Under the pieces are notes generated by a model. That model ran no database searches and was not told where the DNA came from. It saw only the letters and a list, made by a program, of their open reading frames with translations. 64,000 nucleotides of DNA, from positions 40,289 to 104,288 of the forward strand of contig QHXQ01000021.1 in NCBI GenBank assembly GCA_003223935.1. The letters run 5' to 3'. The position numbers were made by a program, and so were the translations under genes. The stretch comes from Acidobacteriota bacterium (GTDB taxonomy: Bacteria > Acidobacteriota > Blastocatellia > Pyrinomonadales > Pyrinomonadaceae). This document shows positions 16,709 to 26,761 of this stretch, piece after piece (position 1 is the stretch's first letter; each line of letters begins with the position of its first letter).

Positions 16709-16770
16709 GGTAACGAAAACGGGCGCGAGGTGTCAAACCAGAGTGGACAGTTCAACGTACAGATAATACA

Positions 16771-16843
16771 GTGACAAGTGACAAGTGACGAGTGACAAGT
16801 TAAAACAACTTCTTGCTCGTCACTTATCACTTGTTACTCGTCG
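16771..16843. repeat. Heptamer hairpin 7 (AGTGACA unit)
   Basis: The left arm 16771-16801 is AGTGACA-AGTGACA-AGTGACG-AGTGACA; the right arm (about 16812-16843) is the imperfect inverse, with a loop near ten bases. It lies between divergent genes, and the right arm ends about nine bases before the PBP start codon, leaving no room for a normal leader. Confidence 0.85.
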
Positions 16844-16851
16844 CAATTTTT

Positions 16852-19608
16852 ATGTCTGTTCGTCATCCGCCAAAGAATCGTGTGCCGCCGGTCGGGAAGC
16901 GGGGCAAGCCGCGCGTGTTGAAATATGCCGCGCCGGATGAGAGTTTCATGCGGCATTGGGCGCGGCGGATTTTTCGTCCGCCAGTCATCGTCGCGCTGGT
17001 TGTCTTGACGACGTTCACGGTCAGCGTCTTCGGTTATTACTACTGGGTTTTCTCCGCGCGGATTGACCGGCTCATTAGCGGCGAGATTTACACGCGCTCG
17101 GCCGGCATCTACACCGCGCCGCGAGAGTTGCGCATCGGCACGCCGCTGTCGGCGGACGATCTCGTGGCACGTCTGAAGCGCGCGAATTATGTGGAGAAGT
17201 CGCAGCAAGCGGACGCGGCGCGCGGGCGCTACTCGGTGTCCGGCGCGAACGTGGACGTTGAGCCGGGGACGGACGCGGTGGTTGACGGGCAGCGTGCTTT
17301 CCAGCGTGTGCGCGTGACGTTCGGCAAAGGCGGGAAGGGCATCGCGGCGCTCGGCGATCTCGACTCAAACGCGAAACTTCAGAGCGCGCTGATCGAGCCG
17401 GAAGCGATCAGTTTTGTGAGCGGCGCGGATCGCGGCAAGCGGCGCGTCGTGGGCTTTCAAGATTTGCCGCCGCATCTTGTGCAAGCGATCACGGTGACGG
17501 AGGATCGCGCCTTCTTCGAGCATTGGGGCATCAACTGGCGCGGCATCATACGCGCCTTCTTCCGGCGCTACGAACTTGAATCCAACTCGCCGCTCGCACG
17601 GCAAGGCGGCTCAAGCATCACACAGCAGCTAGTCAAAAATCTGTTACTCTCGCCGGAGTATTCGCTGCGCCGCAAGTTTGCCGAAGCCTACATGTCGGTC
17701 ATCCTTGAGACGCGACTGAGCAAGCAACAAATCTTCACGCTCTATTGCAATCAGATTTACTTGGGGCAACAGGCGGGCTTTTCGGTCAACGGTGTAGGCG
17801 AAGCGGCGCAGGTCTATTTCAACAAGGACGTGACCGCGCTCACGTTGCCTGAGTCGGCTTTTATCGCAGGCATCATTCGCAGCCCGAATCGTTATAACCC
17901 GTATCACGATCTCACGACCGCGACCGCGCGCCGCAATCAAGTGCTCGACTCGATGGCGGACGCGGGCGTCATCACTGCGACGGAAGCGGCCGCAGCCAAG
18001 CAGACCGAGTTGAAGGTTGTGCCCGCGCGCGGGCGGATTGATACGTCGGACGCGCCCTACTTTGTTGACTACGTGCAGAACCAGTTGAGCGACATACTCG
18101 CCGACGCGCGCAGCGCCGAACACCTGCGCATCTACACTTCAATTGACATGGACTTGCAGCGCGCCGCTTACGCTGCTCTCAATAAACAACTCGCGGCGCT
18201 CGATAAACTCTACGCGAAGCGTTATCCGCCGGGCACTTTGCAAGCGGCGCTCGTGGCGCTGAACGCGCAGACGGGCGAAGTCGTGGCGATGGTCGGCGGG
18301 CGCGACTATGAGAAGAGTCAACTCAATCGCGCGACCGATGCCATGCGCCAGCCCGGCTCGGTCTTCAAGCCTTGGGTCTATGCGACGGCGCTCAATACGG
18401 CGTTTGATCCGATCCCGCGCGTCATCACCGCCGCCACGACCTACATGGACGCGCCGAAGACTTTCACCTACGGCGATCAGGAATATTCGCCCGGCAATTT
18501 CGCAGACGAGTACACGAATCAACCATTGACCCTGCGCGATGCGCTCGTCCACAGCAAGAACGTCATCACGGTTGACGTGGCGAACGACGTAACCATCGGG
18601 CGCGTGATGAGTCTGGCGGCGCGTGCGGGCTTGCCGAAACCACAGCGCGTCTATCCCGCGATGGCGCTCGGTACGAACGAAGCGACACCGATGCAAATCG
18701 CTTCCGCCTACACGACTTTCGCGCGGCTCGGTTCGCGCATCACGCCCGTCGGCATCACGCGCGTCACCACCGGCAGCGGTGCGACCATCGCCGCGCCCGT
18801 CGCACAAACGAACGAAGTGCTCCGGCCCGAGATCGCTTACATCATGACTTCGTTCATGAAGGATGTAGTCAATCGCGGCACGGCTGCGCCTGTGCGCGCA
18901 CGTGGCTTTAAGTTCAACGTCGCGGGCAAGACCGGCACGTCGCGCGATGGTTGGTTCGCCGGCTACACGCCGCATCTGGTCTGCGCCGTCTGGGTCGGCT
19001 TCGACGATGGCGCGCAACTCGGCCTCACGGGCGCGCAGTCTGCGCTGCCGATCTGGGCCGACTTCATGCAGACCGCTCTGAGCATCCATCCTGAGTGGCA
19101 AGGCGACTGGCAGATGCCCGCAGGCATTCAACAGGCCGACATAGACACGCGCACGGGGCTGCTCGCCACGCCCGACGATCAGTTCAAGCGCACAGAGCTT
19201 TTCGTCAACGGCACAGCCCCGACCGAACAGAGCACAGAGCCGACAGAGGAAGCGACGCCGACGCCCGAAGAGATGAACGACGACGGCACTTACACCTACG
19301 AGCCGGCGCCCATTCCGCCCGACGACACACAGCCAGCGCCCACGCCGACACCGCCGCGCACGCGCGCAACAGTGCCGCGCCTCGAAGGGCAAGGCGTCCG
19401 CCAACCCAACGGTACGACGCGCTTGATGGGCACGATCACGCTTGATATTGATCCAACGACCGGCCTCATCGCCGCGCCGACCTGTCCCGTCATCCGCTCC
19501 AAGACCTTCGTCATCGGCACAGAACCGACGCGCTACTGCGGCCCCGAATACCACACAGGCAAACACACCAGCACACCGATCACACGCCCGCGCACCGTCT
19601 CGCATTAG
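16852..19608 (+). CDS. Class A penicillin-binding protein (transglycosylase/transpeptidase)
   Basis: About 918 residues from the ATG near 16852. A membrane anchor (VIVALVVLTTFTVSVFGYYY) is followed by a UB2H-like linker, the GT51 glycosyltransferase domain (EDRAFFEHWGINWRG with the catalytic Glu, then GGSSITQQLVKNLL) and a transpeptidase domain with SxxK (GSVFKP), SxN-type HSKN and KTGT in AGKTGTSRDGWFAGY. It polymerises and cross-links peptidoglycan in the periplasm. The C-terminal 140 residues are a Thr/Pro/Glu-rich linker plus a small domain with two Cys (TCPV ... RYCGPEYH). No Shine-Dalgarno; a heptamer hairpin abuts the start. Confidence 0.95.
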   Translation: MSVRHPPKNRVPPVGKRGKPRVLKYAAPDESFMRHWARRIFRPPVIVALVVLTTFTVSVFGYYYWVFSARIDRLISGEIYTRSAGIYTAPRELRIGTPLSADDLVARLKRANYVEKSQQADAARGRYSVSGANVDVEPGTDAVVDGQRAFQRVRVTFGKGGKGIAALGDLDSNAKLQSALIEPEAISFVSGADRGKRRVVGFQDLPPHLVQAITVTEDRAFFEHWGINWRGIIRAFFRRYELESNSPLARQGGSSITQQLVKNLLLSPEYSLRRKFAEAYMSVILETRLSKQQIFTLYCNQIYLGQQAGFSVNGVGEAAQVYFNKDVTALTLPESAFIAGIIRSPNRYNPYHDLTTATARRNQVLDSMADAGVITATEAAAAKQTELKVVPARGRIDTSDAPYFVDYVQNQLSDILADARSAEHLRIYTSIDMDLQRAAYAALNKQLAALDKLYAKRYPPGTLQAALVALNAQTGEVVAMVGGRDYEKSQLNRATDAMRQPGSVFKPWVYATALNTAFDPIPRVITAATTYMDAPKTFTYGDQEYSPGNFADEYTNQPLTLRDALVHSKNVITVDVANDVTIGRVMSLAARAGLPKPQRVYPAMALGTNEATPMQIASAYTTFARLGSRITPVGITRVTTGSGATIAAPVAQTNEVLRPEIAYIMTSFMKDVVNRGTAAPVRARGFKFNVAGKTGTSRDGWFAGYTPHLVCAVWVGFDDGAQLGLTGAQSALPIWADFMQTALSIHPEWQGDWQMPAGIQQADIDTRTGLLATPDDQFKRTELFVNGTAPTEQSTEPTEEATPTPEEMNDDGTYTYEPAPIPPDDTQPAPTPTPPRTRATVPRLEGQGVRQPNGTTRLMGTITLDIDPTTGLIAAPTCPVIRSKTFVIGTEPTRYCGPEYHTGKHTSTPITRPRTVSH

Positions 19609-19647
19609 CTCGACTAGCTTGCGCGGCCCAAACGCAGGAGAAACAAC

Positions 19648-20703
19648 ATGCGCCCCTCTCGCACACTTGGCTTCGCGTTCTTGATCATCAGCCTCACGCT
19701 CTGCGCTGCGCTCACACCCGCGCAACAGAATCAGATCACCGCACCACAGCAGTCCACACTCGCGCCGAGTCCGACACCGACGCAGTTTGCAAAGAAACTC
19801 AACGTGATTGTGTTGGACAAGAAAGGTGCGCCGGTGAACGATCTGCGGCAGGAAGATTTTCAAGTGTCTGAAGACGGCACGCCGCAAACGATCACTTCAT
19901 TCGCGCACGCGGCCGCGCCCGTGAGCTACGCGCTCGTGATGGATAACAGCGGCTCACTACGTGAGCAAATAAAGCAGATAGCGCGGATCGGGGTAGCGGT
20001 CACGGCCGGTAATCGCGCCGACGATGAGACGGCGATTTTACGTTTCATCAGTCGTGACACGATTGAACTGATTCAGACTCTCACCGCAGATCAAGCGCAA
20101 TTCGAGGGGGCGCTGGATAACCTCTACGCGCAGGGTGGACAGACAGCAATAATTGATGCCGTCTATTTGTCAGGTGCTTATGTCATGGCGCAGGGGCAAC
20201 GGGGCGAGAATCGTCATCGGGCCCTGGTGTTAGTGACGGACGGCGAAGACCGCGCTAGTTTTTACAAGCTGAATGACTTGCTGAGGTATCTGCGCTGGGC
20301 AGACGTGCAGGTGTTTAGCATCGGACTGGTGCAGGAACTGGATAAGCAGGGTGGATTGATCAGTTCAGGCTCGCGCGAAAAAGCCGAACGGCTGCTGAAC
20401 ACACTCGCGGAGGAGACCGGCGGGCGCGTCTTCTATCCAAAAAAGCTCGAACAGTTACGCGATGCTGTTGATGCCATCCGGCATGATCTGCATACGCAGT
20501 ACGTCATCAGCTACACGCCTACTAATCAAACGACGGACGATACGTTGCGCAAGGTGCAGATCAAATTGGTCGAGAGACCCGGCACGGAAAAACGTACAAT
20601 CATTGTGCGTAGTGATTACATCGTTACGCCACCGCCGCCAGCCAATCCGAAATCTGGCGCACCACGCATCAAAACTAAACCTTGGAATGTGCCTGCGCAC
20701 TAA
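19648..20703 (+). CDS. Exported VWFA-domain protein of the acidobacterial type
   Basis: A 351-residue protein with AGGAG before the ATG and a signal peptide (about 1-25). An Ig-like lead-in (LNVIVLDKKGAPVNDLRQED) and a von Willebrand A domain follow, with the MIDAS metal site DNSGS at 99-103 and ALVLVTDGED further on. It closes with YVISYTPTN. This arrangement is the VWFA-related family expanded in Acidobacteriota and is the best taxonomic hint in the window. It probably binds protein or a surface ligand in the periplasm. The second half is less GC-rich than its neighbours. Confidence 0.9.
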   Translation: MRPSRTLGFAFLIISLTLCAALTPAQQNQITAPQQSTLAPSPTPTQFAKKLNVIVLDKKGAPVNDLRQEDFQVSEDGTPQTITSFAHAAAPVSYALVMDNSGSLREQIKQIARIGVAVTAGNRADDETAILRFISRDTIELIQTLTADQAQFEGALDNLYAQGGQTAIIDAVYLSGAYVMAQGQRGENRHRALVLVTDGEDRASFYKLNDLLRYLRWADVQVFSIGLVQELDKQGGLISSGSREKAERLLNTLAEETGGRVFYPKKLEQLRDAVDAIRHDLHTQYVISYTPTNQTTDDTLRKVQIKLVERPGTEKRTIIVRSDYIVTPPPPANPKSGAPRIKTKPWNVPAH

Positions 20704-20838
20704 GTCGGCAGACGATCACGTCAGTTGTTCAGTTCTATTCGCCGCAGGCCAGAACTGCATACCAGATGATCGTCCACCAACTTCGTGGAACTTTTCGTCC
20801 GCACTGACTGAATTAACAACGACGGCTGTCAGCGAACG

Positions 20839-21447
20839 ATGAGAGCGTCCCTTCAGAACACGGATGAAGAGTTATGGCGACTCGCGCTGGCGGGCGATGA
20901 GGGGGCGTTTACGCTGTTGTACCGGCGCAGGCAAGGGGCCATCTATCGCTTCGCTTGGCAGATGTGCGGCTCGGAGACGTTGGCTGAGGACGTGACGCAA
21001 GAGGTCTTCATGGCGCTCGTGCGTGATGGTGTGCGTTACGATCCGGCGCGGGGCACGCTGGCGGCTTATCTGTACGGCATTGCGCGGCGACAGGTGTTAA
21101 GACGTCTGGAGAAAGAGCGCGTGTTCGTCGAGTTGGCGAGTGATGAAGAGGGCGCGACGGATGAGCGTTTGATCGCAGCGCACGATCCGCTCGGTGAACT
21201 AACACGACGTGAGACGGTCGAAGCAGTACGACAAGCTGTGTTGGCTTTGCCGGCGCATTATCGCGAGGTGGTTGTGTTGTGTGAGTTGCATGAGTTGAGT
21301 TATGCGGAAGCGGCGGAGGTGCTCGCGTGTGCGTTGGGGACTGTACGTTCGCGTCTAGCGCGTGCACGGATGATGTTGTGTGAGCGTCTGCGCGCGTTGC
21401 GGCCAGCGAGCGGGGCAGAGATTGAAGCAAAGAGGGTGTGCGCATGA
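20839..21447 (+). CDS. ECF-type RNA polymerase sigma factor
   Basis: A 202-residue sigma-70 family protein with only regions 2 and 4. Region 2 is seen in AIYRFAWQMCGSETLAEDVTQEVFMAL (about 38-62) and region 4 in LPAHYREVVVLCELHELSYA plus the helix-turn-helix around GTVRSRLARARMMLCERLR (about 135-185). It directs transcription of a small regulon and is presumably held by the anti-sigma factor encoded next, with which it overlaps by four bases (ATGA). Confidence 0.93.
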   Translation: MRASLQNTDEELWRLALAGDEGAFTLLYRRRQGAIYRFAWQMCGSETLAEDVTQEVFMALVRDGVRYDPARGTLAAYLYGIARRQVLRRLEKERVFVELASDEEGATDERLIAAHDPLGELTRRETVEAVRQAVLALPAHYREVVVLCELHELSYAEAAEVLACALGTVRSRLARARMMLCERLRALRPASGAEIEAKRVCA

Positions 21448-22334
21448 GTTGTCAGCAAGTTGAAACGTGGCTCGTTGATTTGGCGCGCGGACGGGTGACC
21501 GATGCCGGCGTGTGCGCGGATGCAGAGCAACATCTCGCCGCCTGTCCACATTGTGCCGCACGCTTGAATGAAGAGAAGTTTGTGACCGATGCGCTCCGCA
21601 CTGTTGCCGCGCACGATACGAACGTGAACGCGCCCGCGCACGTCGAAGCCGTCTTGCTCGCAGCGTTTCGTGCGCAAGCGGAGATACAGACAGACGCGAA
21701 CGAGACGAACGCGAGCGCGCCTGTGTTTAAGGCTGCGCCTGAACGCAGCTTTTTGCCGTCGTTCGCAGATCGTTTTTGGCCGCGCATGGCGCTAACCGCA
21801 TTGGCCGTCGCCGTCGCGCTAGCACTTGTCATCTTTGCCGCGTTGCGCGCGCAACTGCAACCGACGCAGCCGCAGCAGACGGCCAACGCGAACGCGCCGA
21901 TGAAATCCGTTGCGCCTGCGCCGCAGCCCGCGAACGCGAACAGCACGCCGCAACAGAAAGTGCCGGAGCAGCGCGTGGACGATATGGGGCGCGCGGCTCA
22001 AATTAATCTTGTGGCGAAGAATGTTAGCGGCGCAACGAAGCGGCAGCGCGGGCGCGCGGTTAAGTCGCCGCGCGGGCCGGAGCCGGTCGGCACGGTCGGC
22101 GTGATGGATGTGGTGGCGCGGGCGAGTGACGAAGAGAATGTGACGCCGTTTATGCCGCTCGTCGCGGGCGGCACGCCTTTGACGAGCGGGCAGTTGGTGC
22201 GCGTCTCCATGCCGCGTTCGGCGTTGGCTTCGCTGGGGCTGCCGGTGAATCCAGCGAGTGGCGGTGATGCAGTCAAGGCTGACGTGTTGCTCGGCGACGA
22301 TGGTCTCGCGCACGCGATTCGCTTCGTGCGTTGA
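21444..22334 (+). CDS. Anti-sigma factor with zinc-finger domain
   Basis: About 296 residues from the ATG that overlaps the sigma-factor stop (a GTG six bases earlier is in frame). The N terminus has the zinc-binding anti-sigma pattern (Cys3, then EQHLAACPHCAARL with His and two Cys). One transmembrane helix lies near 115-138 (LTALAVAVALALVIFAAL), followed by an Ala/Asn/Pro/Gln-rich linker and a C-terminal periplasmic region. This topology suits a membrane anti-sigma that passes an envelope signal to the ECF factor. Confidence 0.88.
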   Translation: MSCQQVETWLVDLARGRVTDAGVCADAEQHLAACPHCAARLNEEKFVTDALRTVAAHDTNVNAPAHVEAVLLAAFRAQAEIQTDANETNASAPVFKAAPERSFLPSFADRFWPRMALTALAVAVALALVIFAALRAQLQPTQPQQTANANAPMKSVAPAPQPANANSTPQQKVPEQRVDDMGRAAQINLVAKNVSGATKRQRGRAVKSPRGPEPVGTVGVMDVVARASDEENVTPFMPLVAGGTPLTSGQLVRVSMPRSALASLGLPVNPASGGDAVKADVLLGDDGLAHAIRFVR

Positions 22335-22380
22335 AAGTTTCCAATGCAATTGCTTGATCAACTTTTCTGTGGAGGTCATG

Positions 22381-23640
22381 ATGAGTAAAAAGAGACGGAT
22401 GTTATTAACGACGTGCTGCTTACTTGCGCTCTTAGCCAACGGCGTGGGCGCGTTCGCGCAGAAACAGGCGCAGGAGCGAATGCCGCCGCCACCGCCGCCC
22501 GAAGTCGAGACGCAGAGGCTCATCATGCTTGCGCCCGCGCAAGCGCCTGAGGGTGCGCTGCCAGTCAATATCATGACCGAAGGGCCGGCCCTTCCGGCCG
22601 GGTTCGCCATCATCTCTGACGAGATGCGCTTCACGGGGCCGGTCGTCAAAGGCGCGCCCTATTCGGGCGAAGCTGTGACCGAGTCAGTCCAGACGCTCGC
22701 CGACGGCAATCGCATCACGCATAAATCAACGGCGCTCGTCTATCGCGACAGCGAAGGGCGCACGCGCCGCGAGCAGACCTTGAACAACATCGGCCCCTTT
22801 GCCACCTCAGGCGATGCGCCGACGATGATCTTCATCAACGATCCGGTGGCCGGCGCAAACTACACACTCGACCCGCGCACAAAGACGGCACGCAAAGGCG
22901 GAGTCTTTAACCTCAGAGTTGGCCCGCCCGCAGAGCGACAGGGGGCGCCGCCGCCGCACGACATGATGTTTGGCGAGCCGCCGCCTGACGCGCCGCCGAT
23001 GCAGGGTGGCTTGGGGGCTGCGGTCAAGCGCGTGGAGCCTGTCTATCCTGAGGCGGCGAAAGCGGCCGGAGCAGAAGGGCCTGTCTCCGTGCAGATCATA
23101 ATTGACGAGCAGGGCAACGTCACTTCGGCCCGCGCCGTGTCAGGCAATCCACTGCTGCAAGCGGCGGCCGTTGATGCCGCACGGCAGTGGGTCTTCAAAC
23201 CTGCGGGCGGCACGGGCCGAGCCGCGAAGGTGAGCGGCTCGATCAGTTTTAATTTCCGGCTGGATAAGAATAGCGAGGAGTTGCCGCCGGCCGGAGAGCC
23301 GCGCGGGCCCAAACCTGTGCGCGAGTCGCTGGGCACGCAAAATATCGAAGGCGTCGCGACCGAAGGCACACGCGTCACCATCACTCTGCCGGCCGGCATG
23401 GTCGGCAACGAGCAGCCGATCAACATCGTGAACGAGAGTTGGTTCTCGTCCGAACTGCACACGCTCGTCATGTCCAAGCACAGCGACCCGCGCTTTGGTG
23501 AGACGACCTATCGCCTGACCAACATCAGCCGGAGCGAACCGGCGCACAGTCTGTTTGAAGTGCCGGCCGACTACACCGTCAAAGCGGGCGGCCCCGAACG
23601 GCGCGAGTTCCGTATGCGGCAACCGGAGAACGAGCAGTAA
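22381..23640 (+). CDS. Exported TonB C-terminal domain protein
   Basis: About 419 residues. Two ATGs are adjacent; GGAGG at 22371-22375 is correctly spaced only for 22381. A signal peptide (LLTTCCLLALLANGVGAFAQ) leads to a Pro-rich region, an unassigned beta-rich domain, then a TonB_C domain (about 215-300, including VEPVYPEAAKAAGAEGPV and AAAVDAARQWVFKPAG). A further C-terminal domain resembles the middle one (PINIVNESWFSSELHTL). There is no separate membrane anchor, so it is unlikely to be a true energy transducer. It follows the sigma/anti-sigma pair by 46 bases and may be its output gene. Confidence 0.88.
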   Translation: MSKKRRMLLTTCCLLALLANGVGAFAQKQAQERMPPPPPPEVETQRLIMLAPAQAPEGALPVNIMTEGPALPAGFAIISDEMRFTGPVVKGAPYSGEAVTESVQTLADGNRITHKSTALVYRDSEGRTRREQTLNNIGPFATSGDAPTMIFINDPVAGANYTLDPRTKTARKGGVFNLRVGPPAERQGAPPPHDMMFGEPPPDAPPMQGGLGAAVKRVEPVYPEAAKAAGAEGPVSVQIIIDEQGNVTSARAVSGNPLLQAAAVDAARQWVFKPAGGTGRAAKVSGSISFNFRLDKNSEELPPAGEPRGPKPVRESLGTQNIEGVATEGTRVTITLPAGMVGNEQPINIVNESWFSSELHTLVMSKHSDPRFGETTYRLTNISRSEPAHSLFEVPADYTVKAGGPERREFRMRQPENEQ

Positions 23641-23652
23641 GCAATGAAGAGA

Positions 23653-23732
<80 letters not shown>

Positions 23733-23740
23733 ATTTCTTT

Positions 23741-26680
23741 CTATCGCTTCAATGCCACCGGAAAATCGGGCACGGTCTTTGGCTTCGCAGTCGTCGGCGT
23801 CTGATTGCCAGCCGTCAGTTCCTTGACGCGCTCAGAGATGTAGAGATCGAGCATGTTAACCGTGATGCGCCCTCGCCCGACATAATCCGCGCGCCCCAAC
23901 AGGCCCTCGACAACGGCCTTTGTAAACGCACCGTTGTGCCACTCAATCTTTTCCAGCGAGTCTTGTCGGCCGGTCGAAGCGGCGAAGACGATTGCGCCAT
24001 TCTCCGCACTCGCTAGTTCGTTGACGACGCCGTTTAAGTCGTTCAAAAGGCCGCGATGTGTGCCGAGTGCATCCCCCGCATGACATGTGTCAATGAAGAG
24101 CAGCATCTTACCCTTGATGGCCGCTACTGTCCTCTTAATTTCACGGAAGGAGACGCAAGTGCGCAGCAATCGTTCAGGGTCGGCATTGAACGGTAGGAAA
24201 TAATAATCGCCGGTCGGAGTATCGCCGGTCGGATCGTTGACGCCATGACCGGCGATGAGAATAACGGCCACATCTTTGCTCGTCGTCTCGCGCCTGATCC
24301 AGTCCAACCCGTCGAGCACTTCATCCTTCGTCGCCTTGTCATCGGTCAAGACTTTGACCGTGACATCGCGGTAGAGCGTGCCCTTCTGCCGCGTCCACGC
24401 ATCGGCGAAATCCTGCGCATCCTTCGCCGGAAAGCCCAACTTCAATTTCGGATCGGCGTAGTTGCTCACGCCGACAGCGAGCACGTACAGCTTCGGCCTG
24501 ATCTCAAACTGATCGTTGCCGCTCGTGCCGATTACAGACGGCGCGACAGGTTTGCTCGCACGCACACGCACCGTCGCGGGCACGCTCGTCGTGAAGCGAT
24601 TCGCCGCGATGATCGAGACTTGGCTCTCACCATCGGGCACGGCGACGCGCAACTCGCGTGCATCCGTCGGCGTTGTGCCGTTGGCTTGCAACGACAGCCC
24701 GCGCTCCGCCGTCGCGGGTCGTCCATCCACGAGCGCGCGCACCTCCGTCACCGGCTCGCCCGAAGGCGTGCGCAGACGGAAGTGCACCGTGATCTCGTTC
24801 GTCGTCAACTGCGCGCCGTCCTGCGGCGACACGATCTCGACGACCGGCGGCAACAACTGTGCAATACTCGCCTGCTGCTGTTTGCGTCCCGCCTCTTCGT
24901 TCGCCTCTTTGAGCGCCAACTGCTCGTCGCCCGTCCGCAAGATTTTCGAGACGACATCGGGGCGATAATAGACGTTGCGAAACTGTCCGACGGGGAAGAA
25001 GTCCGCCGCCGCATCGCGCCCGTTGTTGACGTGCCAGCCGATGAGGTCTTCCGCGCCGGGCGAAGCGTCGTAGTAGCCCGAAGGCGTCCAGAGAATCCAA
25101 CGCTTGCGGTCTTTGTGCGGGAAGAAGGCGAGCAGTTCTTTGCCGTCCGTCATGCGATACCAGCGGATCGTGCCGTCGCCGTAAGCCGCGAGCGCCAGCC
25201 GCCCGTCGCCGCTTATGTTCACCGCCCACGTTGCGCCGGGCACGGGCACATTCCACAACTCCTGACCGCTGCGGTTGAAGAGGCGGATGCGGTAATCAGC
25301 GCCGAGCAGGAAGCGTTCGCCGTCGGGCGCGATGGCAAGGCTGCGCGAGATTTCGTACTGCTTGAGTTTCAGCGGCGTGTTGTTGAGGCGCGGCGTGTAG
25401 GTGTTTTTCCAGTCGGTGACGGAGAGTCCGGGCGCTTCCGTAAGCGGCGGGCGCATGTCGCTGGCGGCGGGCGCATCGGGTGTCAGCGTGCGGTCGGAGA
25501 GTTGAAAGACGGCGGGCGACTTGCCGAACTGTTCATAGCCGAAGCGGATCGCGCTGGCGGGCGCGTCGGTGAGAAAGGCTATCTGATTATCGCGGTAGTC
25601 TGCGATCTGTCCGGCTTGCGGCGGCTGCGTCTGTCTGTGCTGAGAGTCGAGGATGCCCCATGATGGGTCGAACGTGCCATAGACGATGCCGCCTGTGGGC
25701 AGCGGGGCGATGTCCATGATCGTGTTGCTGGCAGCAGGCGTGTCCACGAAGTGCCCGCGCCCAGCATCGCTCCAACGACGGATGAGAAGTGAGCCGGACT
25801 TGTCCCGATACTGCCCGCCCGCGTAGAGCATCGTGCCGTCCGTTGACCATGCCACGCTGCTCATGTTGCCGTTGTTGATGCCGGAAGTGTCCGCGCTGTA
25901 GAGCAAGGCGAGCGTCTCGCCTGATAGCACGTCAACCCGTGTGCTGTCGCTGTAGCCGACCGCGACCTTTCGCCCGTCGGGTGAGAAGCGCACGGCGTAA
26001 GGCTGCTTGCCGCCCGGCGCTTCCTGCTTCGCCAGCAGCCGCATCTCGCGGTCGTAGAGGCGCAGACTTCCGTCCCAGCAACTCGTCACCAAGCGCCCCG
26101 CGCGGTCGAAGTCCGCGCCGTAGCTGTCATCGCCGTAATCCGTGTCGCGCCCGACCTCCACCCAATCCGAGGTGCGCCATACGCGCACGCCGTTCTTGCC
26201 GCCTAGCGTCGCGGCGAGCAGCGTGCCGTCCGGCGAGAACGCGAGGTGAGGGACGACATTCGGCAAGCCGGTCAGCCGTCGCACCAGCCTGCCGCTCTCA
26301 CGGTCGAAGAGATAGACGCATTCATGCAGCCCATCCACCGAAGTCCACCCGCCCGCCGCAATCGTGTTGCCGTCCGGCGAGATGGCTGCCGCGAAGAGTT
26401 TGCCTTCGTTGCCGTCGCCGATGGGCACGCGCAGCACGCGCAGGAGTCTGCCGGTCTGAACGTCCCACACCCGCGCCGTCTTGTCGGCGGAAGCAGTCAC
26501 CAGAAACTTACCCGCGCGGTCAACGCCGATGCGATGGATGGCGGCGGTGTGCATCCCCGTCTCGATGCGCAGGACGGGTGCGCGCGACGGCTCGCGCTCT
26601 TGCGCGTGCGCGCTTGGCGCGGCGATGGGCAGACAGAACAGCAATGCGATGAGTGCGAGATGCTTTGGCAGGTGGGGCAT
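23741..26680 (-). CDS. Exported WD40-caspase (peptidase C14) protein
   Basis: A 979-residue protein. A signal peptide (LALIALLFCLPIAAPSAHAQ) is followed by about seven WD40-type repeats (for example FLVTASADKTARVWDVQTGR near 58-77) forming a propeller to about residue 520, an Ig-like linker (VEIVSPQDGAQL) and a C-terminal caspase fold. The catalytic dyad is intact: His812 in IAGHGVND and Cys866 in DTCHAG. AAGGAG lies eight bases before the ATG. Bacterial caspase-like proteases usually cleave after Arg or Lys. Secretion with a propeller suggests a periplasmic sensor-protease. Substrate unknown. Confidence 0.92.
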   Translation of the reverse strand: MPHLPKHLALIALLFCLPIAAPSAHAQEREPSRAPVLRIETGMHTAAIHRIGVDRAGKFLVTASADKTARVWDVQTGRLLRVLRVPIGDGNEGKLFAAAISPDGNTIAAGGWTSVDGLHECVYLFDRESGRLVRRLTGLPNVVPHLAFSPDGTLLAATLGGKNGVRVWRTSDWVEVGRDTDYGDDSYGADFDRAGRLVTSCWDGSLRLYDREMRLLAKQEAPGGKQPYAVRFSPDGRKVAVGYSDSTRVDVLSGETLALLYSADTSGINNGNMSSVAWSTDGTMLYAGGQYRDKSGSLLIRRWSDAGRGHFVDTPAASNTIMDIAPLPTGGIVYGTFDPSWGILDSQHRQTQPPQAGQIADYRDNQIAFLTDAPASAIRFGYEQFGKSPAVFQLSDRTLTPDAPAASDMRPPLTEAPGLSVTDWKNTYTPRLNNTPLKLKQYEISRSLAIAPDGERFLLGADYRIRLFNRSGQELWNVPVPGATWAVNISGDGRLALAAYGDGTIRWYRMTDGKELLAFFPHKDRKRWILWTPSGYYDASPGAEDLIGWHVNNGRDAAADFFPVGQFRNVYYRPDVVSKILRTGDEQLALKEANEEAGRKQQQASIAQLLPPVVEIVSPQDGAQLTTNEITVHFRLRTPSGEPVTEVRALVDGRPATAERGLSLQANGTTPTDARELRVAVPDGESQVSIIAANRFTTSVPATVRVRASKPVAPSVIGTSGNDQFEIRPKLYVLAVGVSNYADPKLKLGFPAKDAQDFADAWTRQKGTLYRDVTVKVLTDDKATKDEVLDGLDWIRRETTSKDVAVILIAGHGVNDPTGDTPTGDYYFLPFNADPERLLRTCVSFREIKRTVAAIKGKMLLFIDTCHAGDALGTHRGLLNDLNGVVNELASAENGAIVFAASTGRQDSLEKIEWHNGAFTKAVVEGLLGRADYVGRGRITVNMLDLYISERVKELTAGNQTPTTAKPKTVPDFPVALKR

Positions 26681-26761
26681 GTGGGGGACTCCTTTGCAAA
26701 CGGGAACGTGCGCCTTCGCGGGCCGTCATTATCCACGAAACCAGATAAAATTGGGCACGAA

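Noticed and set aside
18139..19887. A 582-residue open frame antisense to the penicillin-binding protein
   Set aside because: Its product is Arg/Asp-rich and unlike any family, while the plus strand encodes a complete class A PBP. It reflects the codon bias of a high-GC gene.
24245..25663. A 472-residue open frame antisense to the WD40-caspase gene
   Set aside because: Arg-rich, no motif; the opposite strand has clear WD40 and caspase signatures.
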